This document shows, one piece after another, positions 1-7,705 of a stretch of DNA of 64,000 nucleotides. Position 1 is the stretch's first letter. Every line of letters starts with the position of its first letter. The notes under the pieces are model-generated. The model was given only the letters and a program-made list of their open reading frames with translations, made no database searches and was not told the origin of the DNA. The stretch spans positions 1 through 64,000 of the forward strand of contig NZ_JBHSHC010000142.1 of the NCBI RefSeq assembly GCF_042652925.1. The letters run 5' to 3'. The stretch is from Effusibacillus consociatus (GTDB lineage: Bacteria > Bacillota > Bacilli > Tumebacillales > Effusibacillaceae). The position numbers were made by a program, and so were the translations under genes.

Positions 1-70
1 ACGGAAGTTAAGCTCTCCAGCGCCGATGGTACTTGGGCACGAGCCCTGGGAGAGTAGGTCGTTGCTAGGC
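1..70 (+). rRNA. rrf: 5S ribosomal RNA, 3' part
   Basis: The first 70 bases match the 3' half of a bacterial 5S rRNA: the conserved GGAAGTTAAGC stretch, the helix around GCGCCGATGGTACT, and the closing GGGAGAGTAGGTCG followed by the TGCTAGGC 3' arm. About 45 nt of the 5' side lie outside the window. It implies that an rRNA operon ends here. An intrinsic terminator follows directly. Confidence 0.93.
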
Positions 71-74
71 GTAG

Positions 75-106
75 AGCGCTTTGGCTTCTTGGCTAAAGCG
101 CTTTTT
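75..106 (+). terminator. rrn operon terminator
   Basis: A perfect 8-bp stem (AGCGCTTT at 75-82, AAAGCGCT at 95-102) is followed by four to five T. It lies five bases after the 5S end and is the expected end of the rRNA operon. Confidence 0.85.
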
Positions 107-144
107 AATCCTCATTTTTGTTTTGTTTTGTTCGAGAACTTCAG

Positions 145-173
145 TTGAAGCTTGTTCTCGATTTTGTTAAGAT
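145..173 (+). promoter_or_regulatory. Likely sigma-A promoter for rnpB
   Basis: TTGAAG (145-150) and TAAGAT (168-173) are separated by 17 bases. The predicted start, near 180, is about 20 nt ahead of the mature RNase P RNA 5' end, consistent with a short precursor leader. Confidence 0.45.
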
Positions 174-199
174 AAAACTTGTTCAATTGTGAACGAAAA

Positions 200-604
200 C
201 GCAGGTTAAAGTGAGTAATCGCGCTGGTGATACACCGGTGAGGAAAGTCCACACTCGCCCGGGCTGTGATGCCCGGAGTTCGGATGCCTGACCAATTCAT
301 AAGTCAGGGCAGTCTGGTTTCGACTGGACTGACGGCGGTGAAAGGAGCTACGTCCTTCGGGATATGCTCCGAATAGCCTGAAAGTGCCACAGTGACGAAG
401 TCTCCTTGGAAACGAGGAGAGTGGAACGAGGTAAACCCCATCTGCGAGAAACCCAAATTATGGTAGGGGAACTGCCCGGAAGGAATCCGAACGGAAGGGC
501 GGATCGCGAACCGCGATAGATAGATGATTACACTCAAGTGCGAGGTTGGCGGCCGTTTGCAGCACAAGAGAACAGAATGTGGCTTATAGCTTTACCTGCA
601 TGCC
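200..604 (+). ncRNA. rnpB: RNase P RNA, type B
   Basis: This is the catalytic RNA of ribonuclease P, which cleaves the 5' leader from pre-tRNAs. The P4 5' strand (GAGGAAAGTCC at about 240), the region with CTACGTCCTTCGGGATATG, the run GTGCCACAGTGACGAAGTCT, the GGTAAACCCC and GAGAAACCCAAAT segments and the 3' ACAGAATGTGGCTTATAG all line up with the B. subtilis RNA. The ends are set by pairing of GCAGGTTAAAG (201-211) with CTTTACCTGC (590-599). Length about 404 nt, as in Bacillus. The end positions may be off by a few bases. It is a single gene with its own promoter and terminator. Confidence 0.96.
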
Positions 605-622
605 AAACTATGTTAAAACTCG

Positions 623-649
623 CGTCTAGTCGATGACTAGACGTTTTTT
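623..649 (+). terminator. rnpB terminator
   Basis: A perfect 8-bp stem (CGTCTAGT 623-630, ACTAGACG 636-643) with a 5-nt loop is followed by six T. It is a textbook intrinsic terminator 20 nt after the RNase P RNA 3' end. Confidence 0.92.
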
Positions 650-658
650 CATTTACAC

Positions 659-687
659 TTGTCAGATTCTATTCGCTTTGTTACTAT
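659..687 (+). promoter_or_regulatory. Sigma-A promoter for ilvD
   Basis: TTGTCA (659-664) and TACTAT (682-687) are separated by 17 bases. It sits between the rnpB terminator and ilvD. The roughly 60-nt leader that follows shows no T-box, so this gene escapes the leader that controls ilvE. Confidence 0.55.
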
Positions 688-756
688 TATTAAAATCCTG
701 AATAGAAAGAAAACACGGTGTAGCACAGATTATCGAACTTGGGAGAGGGCGAAACT

Positions 757-2418
757 ATGAGAAGTGATATGATCAAAAAAGGATTTGATAAGGCACCGCA
801 TCGAAGCCTTTTAAAAGCAACCGGATTGAAAGACGAGGACTTTGACAAGCCATTTATTGCGATATGCAATTCCTTTGTGGAAATCATTCCGGGACACGTG
901 CATTTAAATGAATTTGGCAGACTCGTAAAAGAAGCTGTTCGTGCGGCTGGAATGGTTCCGTTTGAATTTAATACAATCGGCGTGGATGATGGCATTGCGA
1001 TGGGGCACATTGGCATGCGGTATTCACTTCCGAGCCGTGAATTAATCGCGGATTCGGTGGAAACGGTTGTGAATGCCCACTGGTTTGACGGTATGATCTG
1101 CATTCCAAACTGCGACAAAATTACACCAGGTATGATGATGGCTGCTATGCGGATCAACATTCCGACCGTGTTTATCTCTGGTGGACCTATGGCTGCCGGG
1201 AAAACCAGCAAAGGCCAAGTGGTGGACCTCAGCTCGGTCTTTGAAGGTGTAGGAGCGTATCAGGCAGGCAAAATTACCGCAGAGGATCTGAAGGATATTG
1301 AGGATAACGGATGTCCTTCTTGCGGTTCTTGTTCCGGCATGTTTACCGCCAACTCTATGAATTGCCTGTGTGAAGTGCTGGGAATCGCACTTCCCGGAAA
1401 CGGCTCCATTCTGGCGACGGATCCGGCTCGTAAAGAGCTGATTGCTCGTGCGGCTGAAAGTCTTAAACTTTTGATTGAAAAGGATATCAAACCGCGTGAT
1501 ATTGTCACTCTCGAAGCAATCGACGATGCGTTTGCCCTGGACATGGCAATGGGCGGTTCCACAAATACCGTTCTGCACACCTTGGCAATTGCCCGGGAAG
1601 CCGGAATTGAATATCCGATGTCCCGAATTGATGAAGTTTCTCGCCGTGTTCCTCATATTTGTAAAGTTAGTCCCGCATCAAACTGGCACATGGAAGATAT
1701 TCACCGGGCTGGCGGAATCAGTGCGATCTTGAAGGAACTGAGCAAAAAAGAGGGAGCACTCCATCTGGACCGCATCACGGTTACTGGTACAACTCTCGGT
1801 GACAATATTGCCGATGCGGATATTCAAGACCCTGAAGTCATCATGACGGTGGAAAATCCGCACAGTCATCAGGGCGGCCTGCGTGTGCTGACGGGTAATC
1901 TAGCGCCGGACGGAGCTATTATAAAAAGCGGTGCGACTGAAGTAAAGCGTCATGAAGGGCCTTGTATCATTTTCAATTCGCAGGAAGAAGCATTGGAAGG
2001 GATTATGTCCGGCCAGGTAAAAGAAGGTTCCGTGGTTGTGATTCGCTACGAAGGACCGAAAGGCGGACCGGGCATGCCAGAAATGCTGGCGCCCACTTCC
2101 GCGATTGCAGGTATGGGACTTGGTTCCAGTGTGGCACTGCTCACGGATGGCCGTTTCTCAGGTGCCAGCCGTGGAATCAGCGTGGGTCATATCTCGCCGG
2201 AAGCGGCGGCAGGCGGACCTATAGCGCTGCTGCGAGACGGAGACGTTGTAGTGATTGATGTAGATGAACGGATTATCGAAGTCAAACTCAGTGACGAAGA
2301 GCTTGCGAAAAGACGTGCTGAGTGGGTGGAACCGGAACCGAAAGTGAAAACCGGATGGTTGGCGCGCTATTCCAAGCTGGTCACATCGGCCAATACAGGT
2401 GCGGTTCTCAAGGTCTAG
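757..2418 (+). CDS. ilvD: Dihydroxy-acid dehydratase
   Basis: IlvD (553 aa) dehydrates 2,3-dihydroxy-isovalerate and 2,3-dihydroxy-3-methylvalerate to the 2-oxo acids that IlvE transaminates to valine and isoleucine. It matches the Bacillus enzyme almost end to end. Iron-sulfur ligand cysteines are visible in PNCDKITPG (Cys about 119) and CPSCGSCSG (about 186-194); DGRFSGASRG lies in the C-terminal domain. I chose the ATG at 757 because GGGAGAGG (741-748) is 8 nt upstream; an in-frame TTG at 739 would bury that site. The gene is monocistronic here and 8 kb from the other ilv genes, with its own promoter. Confidence 0.97.
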   Translation: MRSDMIKKGFDKAPHRSLLKATGLKDEDFDKPFIAICNSFVEIIPGHVHLNEFGRLVKEAVRAAGMVPFEFNTIGVDDGIAMGHIGMRYSLPSRELIADSVETVVNAHWFDGMICIPNCDKITPGMMMAAMRINIPTVFISGGPMAAGKTSKGQVVDLSSVFEGVGAYQAGKITAEDLKDIEDNGCPSCGSCSGMFTANSMNCLCEVLGIALPGNGSILATDPARKELIARAAESLKLLIEKDIKPRDIVTLEAIDDAFALDMAMGGSTNTVLHTLAIAREAGIEYPMSRIDEVSRRVPHICKVSPASNWHMEDIHRAGGISAILKELSKKEGALHLDRITVTGTTLGDNIADADIQDPEVIMTVENPHSHQGGLRVLTGNLAPDGAIIKSGATEVKRHEGPCIIFNSQEEALEGIMSGQVKEGSVVVIRYEGPKGGPGMPEMLAPTSAIAGMGLGSSVALLTDGRFSGASRGISVGHISPEAAAGGPIALLRDGDVVVIDVDERIIEVKLSDEELAKRRAEWVEPEPKVKTGWLARYSKLVTSANTGAVLKV

Positions 2419-2539
2419 TCTGGGCGAACACACATTTTTCCCGGAAAGCAGGCAAAAGCCTCCATCCGCACATACCGTGTATAGTGAAGCAACTACCCAA
2501 AGTTCAAGCCCACACAGAATCATGTTCTATCAAACATGG

Positions 2540-2596
2540 ACTCCCCCAATAAAGTTTTGGTGGGGGAGTGCCTTGCTTACCTTCACTTTCCTGGGG
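2540..2596 (+). repeat. Dispersed stem-loop element, copy A
   Basis: A hairpin (ACTCCCCC 2540-2547 with GGGGGAGT 2562-2569, plus AA/TT) is followed by GTGCCTTGC and CACTTTCCTGGGG. The stretch from 2557 resembles, base for base with few changes, the 3' half of the element before ruvB (32821-32862): both have TTTGGTGGGGG, then GTGC, TTGCTT and CACTTT. There is no T-run, so it is not a simple terminator. The downstream Shine-Dalgarno begins only 5 nt after the element. It is the most divergent of the clear copies. Confidence 0.55.
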
Positions 2597-2615
2597 TATC
2601 GAAGGAGGTATACGC

Positions 2616-2846
2616 TTGTTTCCTGTTTATCGTCAGGTGCAGCCGCAAACTTTTGGCCAATACCCTTATCCCTATCCGTTTCCGCCTTTCCCGCCGTTTC
2701 CACCTTTTCCGGGAGGCAGATTGGAACAACGGGTGGATCGTTTGGAGCGTCAAGTAGCCAGGTTGGAGGCGGAAGTGGATCAAAAGAATCGGGAAATTCA
2801 AGAACTGGAACGTCGCGTACGCCGTTTGGAACAACGGCCTTATTAG
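2616..2846 (+). CDS. Small Pro-rich coiled-coil protein
   Basis: This 76-aa product is not one I recognise. The N-terminal third is rich in Pro, Phe, Tyr and Gln (a YPYPYPFPPFPPFPPFP tract at about 16-32). The rest is a strongly charged heptad-type coiled coil (RLEQRVDRLERQVARLEAEV and on) ending in RRLEQRPY. No signal peptide or membrane segment is visible. I place the start at TTG 2616 because GAAGGAGG (2601-2608) is 7 nt upstream; upstream in-frame ATG codons read through the hairpin element. The composition (sticky aromatic/Pro arm plus oligomerising helix) recalls small spore-coat proteins, but that is inference. A shared bidirectional terminator ends it. Confidence 0.6.
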   Translation: MFPVYRQVQPQTFGQYPYPYPFPPFPPFPPFPGGRLEQRVDRLERQVARLEAEVDQKNREIQELERRVRRLEQRPY

Positions 2847-2871
2847 AACTTGTATGTTCAACTGGACCAGG

Positions 2872-2924
2872 AAAAAACGTACTCGGTTACGTGCGGATCT
2901 CGCATATTCTGAGTACGTTTTTTT
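2872..2924. terminator. Bidirectional terminator between convergent genes
   Basis: AAAAAACGTACTC (2872-2884) pairs perfectly with GAGTACGTTTTTT (2911-2923); a small TGCG/CGCA helix lies inside. The A-run and T-run make it work in both directions, for the small coiled-coil gene (+) and for the GMC oxidoreductase operon (-), whose stop codon lies at its edge. Confidence 0.88.
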
Positions 2925-4551
2925 AGATTTCATGCCGGCTCATTTGCTCTTTCAGATACTCAGCCGTTCTGGCTGCGAGAGCCATCACCGTATTGGTTGG
3001 GTTTCCCCCGCCGGAGGTCACAAACAGACTTGCACTGCAGATAAACAGATTGGGAATGTCGTGCGTCTGACCGAAGGAATTGGTAACCGAAGAAGAAGGA
3101 TCGTTCCCCATCCTGCACCCACCCATTAAATGTGCTGTGTCGTCCGTAATGAATTCAGGCTTTCCGCCGGCTGCCACCAGAATTTCCTGCATTTTTCCCA
3201 CGGCGTGAGCAATCAGCTTTTTGTCGTTTTCCCCGTAGGAAAAAGATATTTCAGGAATGGGGATTCCGTATTCATCTTTCTCATCCGAAAGTGTAACGCG
3301 GTTGTCCGGGTTGGGGAGCACTTCTCCAACTAATGTAACCCGACCGTAGAAATTGTAATCCAACATGACTTTACGGAGTTTCTCTCCCCACAAATTTGTG
3401 CTTTTCGCAATTCCTTTCGCCATTTCCATCGGCCGGGAGCCGTGGGCATGGAGAGTATATCCTCTAGCAAATCCACGTTCCCGGTCCGTCTCGTAAAATT
3501 CCTGCGTTGTGGCGAGGACCGGAGTTCCTTTGTATAACCGGATTTCCTGTTCGAATTTCGCGTACACATCGTGGCTGCTATGGGGCATGATGGCTTTACC
3601 GACCCAACCGCTGCTGTTCGCGAGCCCATCCGGAAATTGTGCGTTGGCAGAGTGTAACAACAGACGCGGTGTTTCGACGACAAAGTTTGCGAGCATCACA
3701 ACACGAGCGTTTTGTTCATACGTTTTCCCTTCATGAACAAACGTGACTCCCGTTACCCGACCGTGTGAATCAGTTAGGATTTGTGTGACCATGCAGTCCG
3801 TAAGCACTTCTGCACCGTTTTGAATGGCTTTGGGAATGTGGTGAATCAATGTGCTGAATTTTGCGTTAGGCATACATCCCTGGTTGCAGAACCCACGGTT
3901 AATACAAGGCGGGCGACCGTCAAATGGAGCCGAGTTGATTGCAAGCGGAGCCACCACGCTGCGGATCCCCAATTTTTCACAGCCGATTCTGAACATCTCG
4001 GCATTTGCACTGATTGGTTCTCGCTCCGGAAATGGGTACGGTCCTTGAAATGGTCCCCACGGAAAATGCTTAGGGCCTGACACGGCGATTTCTTTTTCAA
4101 TTTTGTCATAATAAGGAGCCAGATCTTCGTAAGTGATCGGCCAGTCTTCTCCCACACCGTCTGCCGTCTTCGTCCGAAAATCACTTTCGTGAAACCTTAA
4201 AAACACACCTGTAAAATGAGTGGTGCCGCCTCCAACGCCCTTGCCCGAATTGTTGTGTCCCATCTGCAGCGGATCGTTTCCCGTAACAATTCGCGTGTCC
4301 TGCCAGCCAAGTTGCAGCATGGATAGTTCATCGCTGGCAAAATCGGTTTGCGGATTCCAGAAAGGCCCGGCTTCTATGACCACAACTTTCAGACCCGCCT
4401 TGCTCAATTCGTGAGCTAAGACGCCGCCTGCGGCACCGGCGCCCACAATACAGACATCCGCATTGTCCTTATACTTCCTATGGTTCAGATCACTGAAACG
4501 ATGTCCCTGCATATGGTCTGCATTGTGATGGATCGGATCGTGACTATGCAT
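2923..4551 (-). CDS. GMC-family FAD oxidoreductase (gluconate 2-dehydrogenase type)
   Basis: A 542-aa flavoprotein of the glucose-methanol-choline family. The FAD-binding Rossmann motif VGAGAAGG is at about 36-43, followed by VVVIEAG; GKGVGGGTTHFTG and the C-terminal GGNPTNTVMALAARTAEYL are family hallmarks. Members paired with a subunit-3 protein oxidise sugars or sugar acids such as gluconate at the membrane and pass electrons to the respiratory chain. The substrate here cannot be read from sequence. The chosen ATG overlaps the upstream gene's stop by 8 nt (translational coupling); its Shine-Dalgarno-like AAGGG sits very close, so the start is not certain and an in-frame ATG 12 codons downstream is possible. 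No Tat signal is visible. Confidence 0.88.
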   Translation of the reverse strand: MHSHDPIHHNADHMQGHRFSDLNHRKYKDNADVCIVGAGAAGGVLAHELSKAGLKVVVIEAGPFWNPQTDFASDELSMLQLGWQDTRIVTGNDPLQMGHNNSGKGVGGGTTHFTGVFLRFHESDFRTKTADGVGEDWPITYEDLAPYYDKIEKEIAVSGPKHFPWGPFQGPYPFPEREPISANAEMFRIGCEKLGIRSVVAPLAINSAPFDGRPPCINRGFCNQGCMPNAKFSTLIHHIPKAIQNGAEVLTDCMVTQILTDSHGRVTGVTFVHEGKTYEQNARVVMLANFVVETPRLLLHSANAQFPDGLANSSGWVGKAIMPHSSHDVYAKFEQEIRLYKGTPVLATTQEFYETDRERGFARGYTLHAHGSRPMEMAKGIAKSTNLWGEKLRKVMLDYNFYGRVTLVGEVLPNPDNRVTLSDEKDEYGIPIPEISFSYGENDKKLIAHAVGKMQEILVAAGGKPEFITDDTAHLMGGCRMGNDPSSSVTNSFGQTHDIPNLFICSASLFVTSGGGNPTNTVMALAARTAEYLKEQMSRHEI

Positions 4552-5143
4552 CCCTTCTCTTCGCCTCCCAAGGGTCTGTAAGACCCATTTCAGACCGCAC
4601 ATACCCTCGCGGATATGCAGGACCCGCATATCCGATTTCAGACCATATGGACGGGTGTGAGTAATATGCAGAGACAGACTCGGTTAAGAGTTTTGAAAAT
4701 AAGTCCTGGGCAGGAATCTGAACTCCGTCCGCATTAAGTTGGAGAGTTCCCCGCATGAGCTGGTCAACAATCATGTGCTGGATGTGATCCTCCAAGCCGG
4801 AAAACAGGGCTCCGTAATCGGAAGTGCAGTACTGATCAAGAGCACGAAGTCCTTCCCGGATGAGCACTGAGTGCTTTGGAATCCCTTTTTTACGCTGCGA
4901 CTCCCCTATGTCGGAAGACAGTTTGTTATCGAAATGGTGCACAACATAATACAAAATGGTATCTCTCGTGTCATGCAGCAGAACCGAACACAATTGATAA
5001 AGGGTTTCGGCCTCTTGCTGGCTTAAGGTTTTATAATTGCCAAGCTCCAGTCGCTTTTCGACGATTTCCCGCGTGTGCGGATCCCAATGTTCTTTTTGAT
5101 CCATTACGTCAAAGTCAGGATAATGTGTGTGAAAAGGATTCAT
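4544..5143 (-). CDS. Gluconate 2-dehydrogenase subunit 3 family protein
   Basis: This 199-aa protein matches the Gluconate_2-dh3 family. The C-terminal segment YYSHPSIWSEIGYAGPAYPR (about 161-180) is the family signature. Such proteins partner a GMC flavoprotein subunit, which is encoded immediately downstream and overlaps it. Many homologues carry a Tat signal peptide; this one starts with a soluble-looking segment and has none, so either the complex is cytoplasmic or it is held at the membrane by the neighbouring four-helix protein. The start at 5143 is preceded by GGGGGTGA at proper spacing. Confidence 0.85.
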   Translation of the reverse strand: MNPFHTHYPDFDVMDQKEHWDPHTREIVEKRLELGNYKTLSQQEAETLYQLCSVLLHDTRDTILYYVVHHFDNKLSSDIGESQRKKGIPKHSVLIREGLRALDQYCTSDYGALFSGLEDHIQHMIVDQLMRGTLQLNADGVQIPAQDLFSKLLTESVSAYYSHPSIWSEIGYAGPAYPRGYVRSEMGLTDPWEAKRRDA

Positions 5144-5147
5144 TCCG

Positions 5148-5540
5148 TCACCCCCAAAGCAAAGCGATCAGTCCCAGAATGCTGATTGCGCTTACCATAG
5201 CAGGCATCACCAGCGGAGGGCCAATCATAAAATTTCGCAGCTCATATCCGCCTACCCGCTCACCGACACCCCGCACATGCATATAAGACCCAAACATTCC
5301 TGCTGCCACTCCGACGATCAACAAAACAACCAACAGATACCGGAGCCAGGCAACGTTATACATACTGAGATAAAGCAGCAGCACCCCGAACGCCGGAGTG
5401 GCCAGAACGGGAATCCACATCGACCAATGGCGAAAATTCTGCCGGTAATGAAAGAGTGTCACTTGGACAAAAATCATCAAAAAAGCGGCCCCGACAAACA
5501 TAATCAAAATGCGTTCAATCGGCCATCCGATCCAATTCAC
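5148..5540 (-). CDS. Four-helix membrane protein of the GMC oxidoreductase operon
   Basis: The 130-aa product has four hydrophobic segments (about 11-28, 43-60, 66-86 and 105-128) and little else. The function is not known to me. It is the first gene of a tight leftward operon, 4 nt ahead of the subunit-3 gene, so it probably anchors the dehydrogenase or handles its electrons. Two His lie near helix ends (HYRQNFRHW, YMHVRG), but no cytochrome CXXCH motif is seen, so a haem role is unproven. The GTG start at 5540 is supported by CAGGAGGCG upstream. Confidence 0.75.
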   Translation of the reverse strand: MNWIGWPIERILIMFVGAAFLMIFVQVTLFHYRQNFRHWSMWIPVLATPAFGVLLLYLSMYNVAWLRYLLVVLLIVGVAAGMFGSYMHVRGVGERVGGYELRNFMIGPPLVMPAMVSAISILGLIALLWG

Positions 5541-5662
5541 TAAATCACGCCTCCTGATTTTTCTTCATAGTGTACCCTTCCGGTTGCCAGAAATTCTCTT
5601 TTTAGTCAGGGGGGTTTCCGGTCATACTAGCTTTTGATTCCACCAAGAAGGAGAGATGACAC

Positions 5663-6346
5663 ATGACGGTCGTATCGTTGAAACCGGAGCTCCGCACCAA
5701 CGGGGGCGAGACAGTCAGCATTTATTGCGACGGCGACTGGGCGGGCGATGTGTATTTGGTGTATCGGGAAGGAGATCTATTGACAGGAACGGTACAAATT
5801 GACACCGGAAAAGTCAGCGAACGAAATTTCGACTACGTGATGGACGAAGTGCGAACCTATATCAGTCATCTCTCAGCGGCCTTGAATATCACCACTTCTT
5901 CTGTGGTGATGATGCACGGAGACATTGAGCAAATTCTCGAGATGGATCCGTTGGATACACCGGTGGAGAATGATGAGTGGTTGGACGGAACTTATGAAAA
6001 CGACTTCTACACAGATGGCGATAATGATGAGATGGAGATGGAGGAAGAGGCTGATCCGGAGGATTATCATCTGAGCGTCATGTCGGACGAAGGTGATCAT
6101 GTAAAATATCGCCTACACGATGATTTTGATAATGTGATCGGCATGGTTTCAGTTGACGAAATTGGGGATTCGGTCTCCGGCCGGGTCGACTTCTGGGTCG
6201 AGCCTGACAAAGATGAGCCGGCAGAGGTAGCTGAAATGCTGTTTGAGACTTTTAAAGACGAAGACGTGAATCAAATCTCGTTTACGATGAACTATGAAGA
6301 TCAGCATATTGCGGATATGTATCTGGAACGCCATGATTTCGAATAA
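5663..6346 (+). CDS. Acidic two-module hypothetical protein
   Basis: A 227-aa protein with very high Asp/Glu content, not assigned to a family I know. Two roughly 85-residue halves (about 10-95 and 132-225) look related: each starts with strands of the type YLVYREGDLLTGTVQID / YRLHDDFDNVIGMVSVDEI, continues with a charged helix, and ends in a hydrophobic strand. They are joined by an Asp/Glu linker (about 100-133; for example EMEMEEEADPEDY). No signal or membrane segment. AAGGAG lies before the ATG. A CATACTA hexamer-like sequence at 5623-5629 resembles a sporulation sigma-G/F -10 element but I see no matching -35. Confidence 0.8.
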   Translation: MTVVSLKPELRTNGGETVSIYCDGDWAGDVYLVYREGDLLTGTVQIDTGKVSERNFDYVMDEVRTYISHLSAALNITTSSVVMMHGDIEQILEMDPLDTPVENDEWLDGTYENDFYTDGDNDEMEMEEEADPEDYHLSVMSDEGDHVKYRLHDDFDNVIGMVSVDEIGDSVSGRVDFWVEPDKDEPAEVAEMLFETFKDEDVNQISFTMNYEDQHIADMYLERHDFE

Positions 6347-6368
6347 ATAGGCTGGATTTTTCCACCCC

Positions 6369-6392
6369 CCTGTTGAATTCCGGGGGGATCTT
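6369..6392 (+). terminator. Possible terminator after the acidic protein
   Basis: A run of C pairs with a run of G (6-bp GC stem) around a 10-nt loop, about 20 nt after the stop codon. The T tract after it is poor (ATCTTT), so efficiency is doubtful. Confidence 0.4.
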
Positions 6393-6433
6393 TGCGTTAA
6401 TAGAGGTAAGACAACTTGGGGAGGAATCCAAAT

Positions 6434-7321
6434 ATGAAAATCGGGTTTATCGGGGCAGGCACCATGGGTGTCCCTATGATTCGCAACTTGCAGAAGGCCG
6501 ATTTTGACGTGGCTGTGTATGTGCGGCGCGCTGGGGTTCGTGAGCAAATGTTAAATGCAGGATGCCAAGTGGCTGATACATACAGGGAATTAGCTTCCAC
6601 TTGTGACGCTGTGCTGCTTTGCGTACCGAATGATGCTATTGTCGAGGAGGTTGTGGCGGGTGAAAACGGGCTTTTGTCTTCTGCAAAAAAAGGTCTGGTC
6701 ATCATCGATCACAGCACCGTATCTCCGTATACAAGCCGTAAAATGTACGATCTGGCAAAAACGATGGATGTGGGATACCTCGATGCACCACTCTCCGGAG
6801 GGCCAATGGGGGCTGAAGCCGCCACGTTAACGATTATGGTCGGAGGAGACAATGATACATATGAGGCGATGCTGCCAGTATTGCGGGCAATGGGTGAGAA
6901 TATCCGTCTTATGGGGGCATCGGGAGCAGGCAATATTGCGAAATTAATTAATCAGCTCATAATCGGGGTCACCCAATCCGCGATTTCGGAAGGGTTTGTA
7001 TTGGGCAGCAAAATGGGCGTCAACCCACGGGCTCTTTATGACATAATTTCTACATCTACGGGAAACAGTTACGCGCTGCATCGAACGGTTCCGGAATGCA
7101 TTTTGAAAAGGGATTTTTCCCCGAAGTTTACGATCGATTTGCTGCATAAAGATCTGATGCTTGCAAACGATATGGGGCGGCAGGAAGGAGTCCGGTTATT
7201 GGCTGCGAACCTGGCGGAACAGATTTTTCAAGAGGCCCGAAATGCCGGTCATGGCCCGAAGGACATCTCTGCATTGCTTCTTCCGTTGGAAGATTTGGCG
7301 AAGGCAGAAGTAAAAGATTAA
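6434..7321 (+). CDS. 3-hydroxyisobutyrate dehydrogenase family oxidoreductase
   Basis: A 295-aa NAD(P)-dependent beta-hydroxyacid dehydrogenase. The Rossmann motif GFIGAGTMGVPM is at 4-15, the substrate-binding signature DAPLSGGPMGAE at about 118-129, and the catalytic-lysine region GAGNIAKLINQ near 163-173. The family includes 3-hydroxyisobutyrate (valine breakdown), tartronate semialdehyde and glyoxylate/succinic-semialdehyde reductases; sequence alone does not settle which. I use the ATG at 6434 with GGGGAGGA (6418-6425) 8 nt upstream; the in-frame TTG at 6416 would overlap that site. It stands alone between two promoters. Confidence 0.88.
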   Translation: MKIGFIGAGTMGVPMIRNLQKADFDVAVYVRRAGVREQMLNAGCQVADTYRELASTCDAVLLCVPNDAIVEEVVAGENGLLSSAKKGLVIIDHSTVSPYTSRKMYDLAKTMDVGYLDAPLSGGPMGAEAATLTIMVGGDNDTYEAMLPVLRAMGENIRLMGASGAGNIAKLINQLIIGVTQSAISEGFVLGSKMGVNPRALYDIISTSTGNSYALHRTVPECILKRDFSPKFTIDLLHKDLMLANDMGRQEGVRLLAANLAEQIFQEARNAGHGPKDISALLLPLEDLAKAEVKD

Positions 7322-7330
7322 CGACAAAAG

Positions 7331-7359
7331 TTGACGAAAAATAACAGCTTGTCTATAAT
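7331..7359 (+). promoter_or_regulatory. Strong sigma-A promoter for a candidate small RNA
   Basis: TTGACG (7331-7336) and a perfect TATAAT (7354-7359) are separated by exactly 17 bases. It is one of the best promoters in the window, yet no reading frame follows for 340 bases and hom has its own promoter further down. Confidence 0.8.
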
Positions 7360-7365
7360 GAACCC

Positions 7366-7551
7366 AAAGACAACCTAATAATGACGCACACGACCAAGGT
7401 TTCTTAAAACTAGGTGAGTAAGAAACCTGGTCGCTACCGGCTTCCGGTTGTGCGAACAAAAGTCTTCCCGTTTAAACGGATGTGTTGTTCTCCCATTCCC
7501 GTTCCCTGGAGAATCAGCGCACCTGTTTTCTCGGTGAAGGCTTTTTGTTTT
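7366..7551 (+). ncRNA. Candidate structured small RNA, about 186 nt
   Basis: A consensus promoter drives this stretch, which lacks a plausible reading frame. It folds into successive helices. A compact three-way junction is closed by CGCACA (7385-7390) with TGTGCG (7449-7454). It contains a 15-bp hairpin with one bulged A (7391-7406 with 7419-7433) and a 5-bp hairpin ACCGG/CCGGT (7436-7448), with almost no unpaired bases. Next come GAACAA/TTGTTC (7454-7459, 7485-7490) enclosing CCGTTTAAACGG, then TTCTCC/GGAGAA (7488-7493, 7508-7513). A weak CACC/GGTG hairpin with TTTTTGTTTT (7542-7551) could end it. I cannot match it to 6S RNA, tmRNA, SRP RNA, a T-box or a lysine riboswitch. The 3' end is tentative. 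Confidence 0.6.
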
Positions 7552-7617
7552 GCGAATTCTTAAAGCGTAACTGGATCTCTGGGTCAGCAAATTTTGGCGG
7601 CTTGAATAAATTTTCTA

Positions 7618-7646
7618 TTGCCAAGGATCGGAACCTGTTATATACT
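7618..7646 (+). promoter_or_regulatory. Sigma-A promoter for hom-pheA
   Basis: TTGCCA (7618-7623) and TATACT (7641-7646) are separated by 17 bases; the predicted start is near 7653, about 53 nt ahead of the hom ATG. Confidence 0.65.
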
Positions 7647-7705
7647 GTCTCCTAATTAAAGACTTATGTCTTTCGTAGAGAGACAACATATGGGGAGTTG
7701 GAGAC

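Noticed and set aside
1042..1656. Long minus-strand reading frame inside ilvD
   Set aside because: It is a shadow of a perfectly conserved coding sequence, with no ribosome site or family resemblance. The same applies to the long antisense frames in gerA (24335-25291), recJ (46524-47705), secD (44328-45239) and hom (7900-8694).
7366..7551. 6S RNA
   Set aside because: Size and promoter fit, but the helices are local rather than one long interrupted hairpin pairing the 5' and 3' ends.
7366..7705. T-box or lysine riboswitch controlling hom
   Set aside because: There is no GGTGGTACCGCG T-box sequence and no lysine-box core, and hom has its own promoter after this region.
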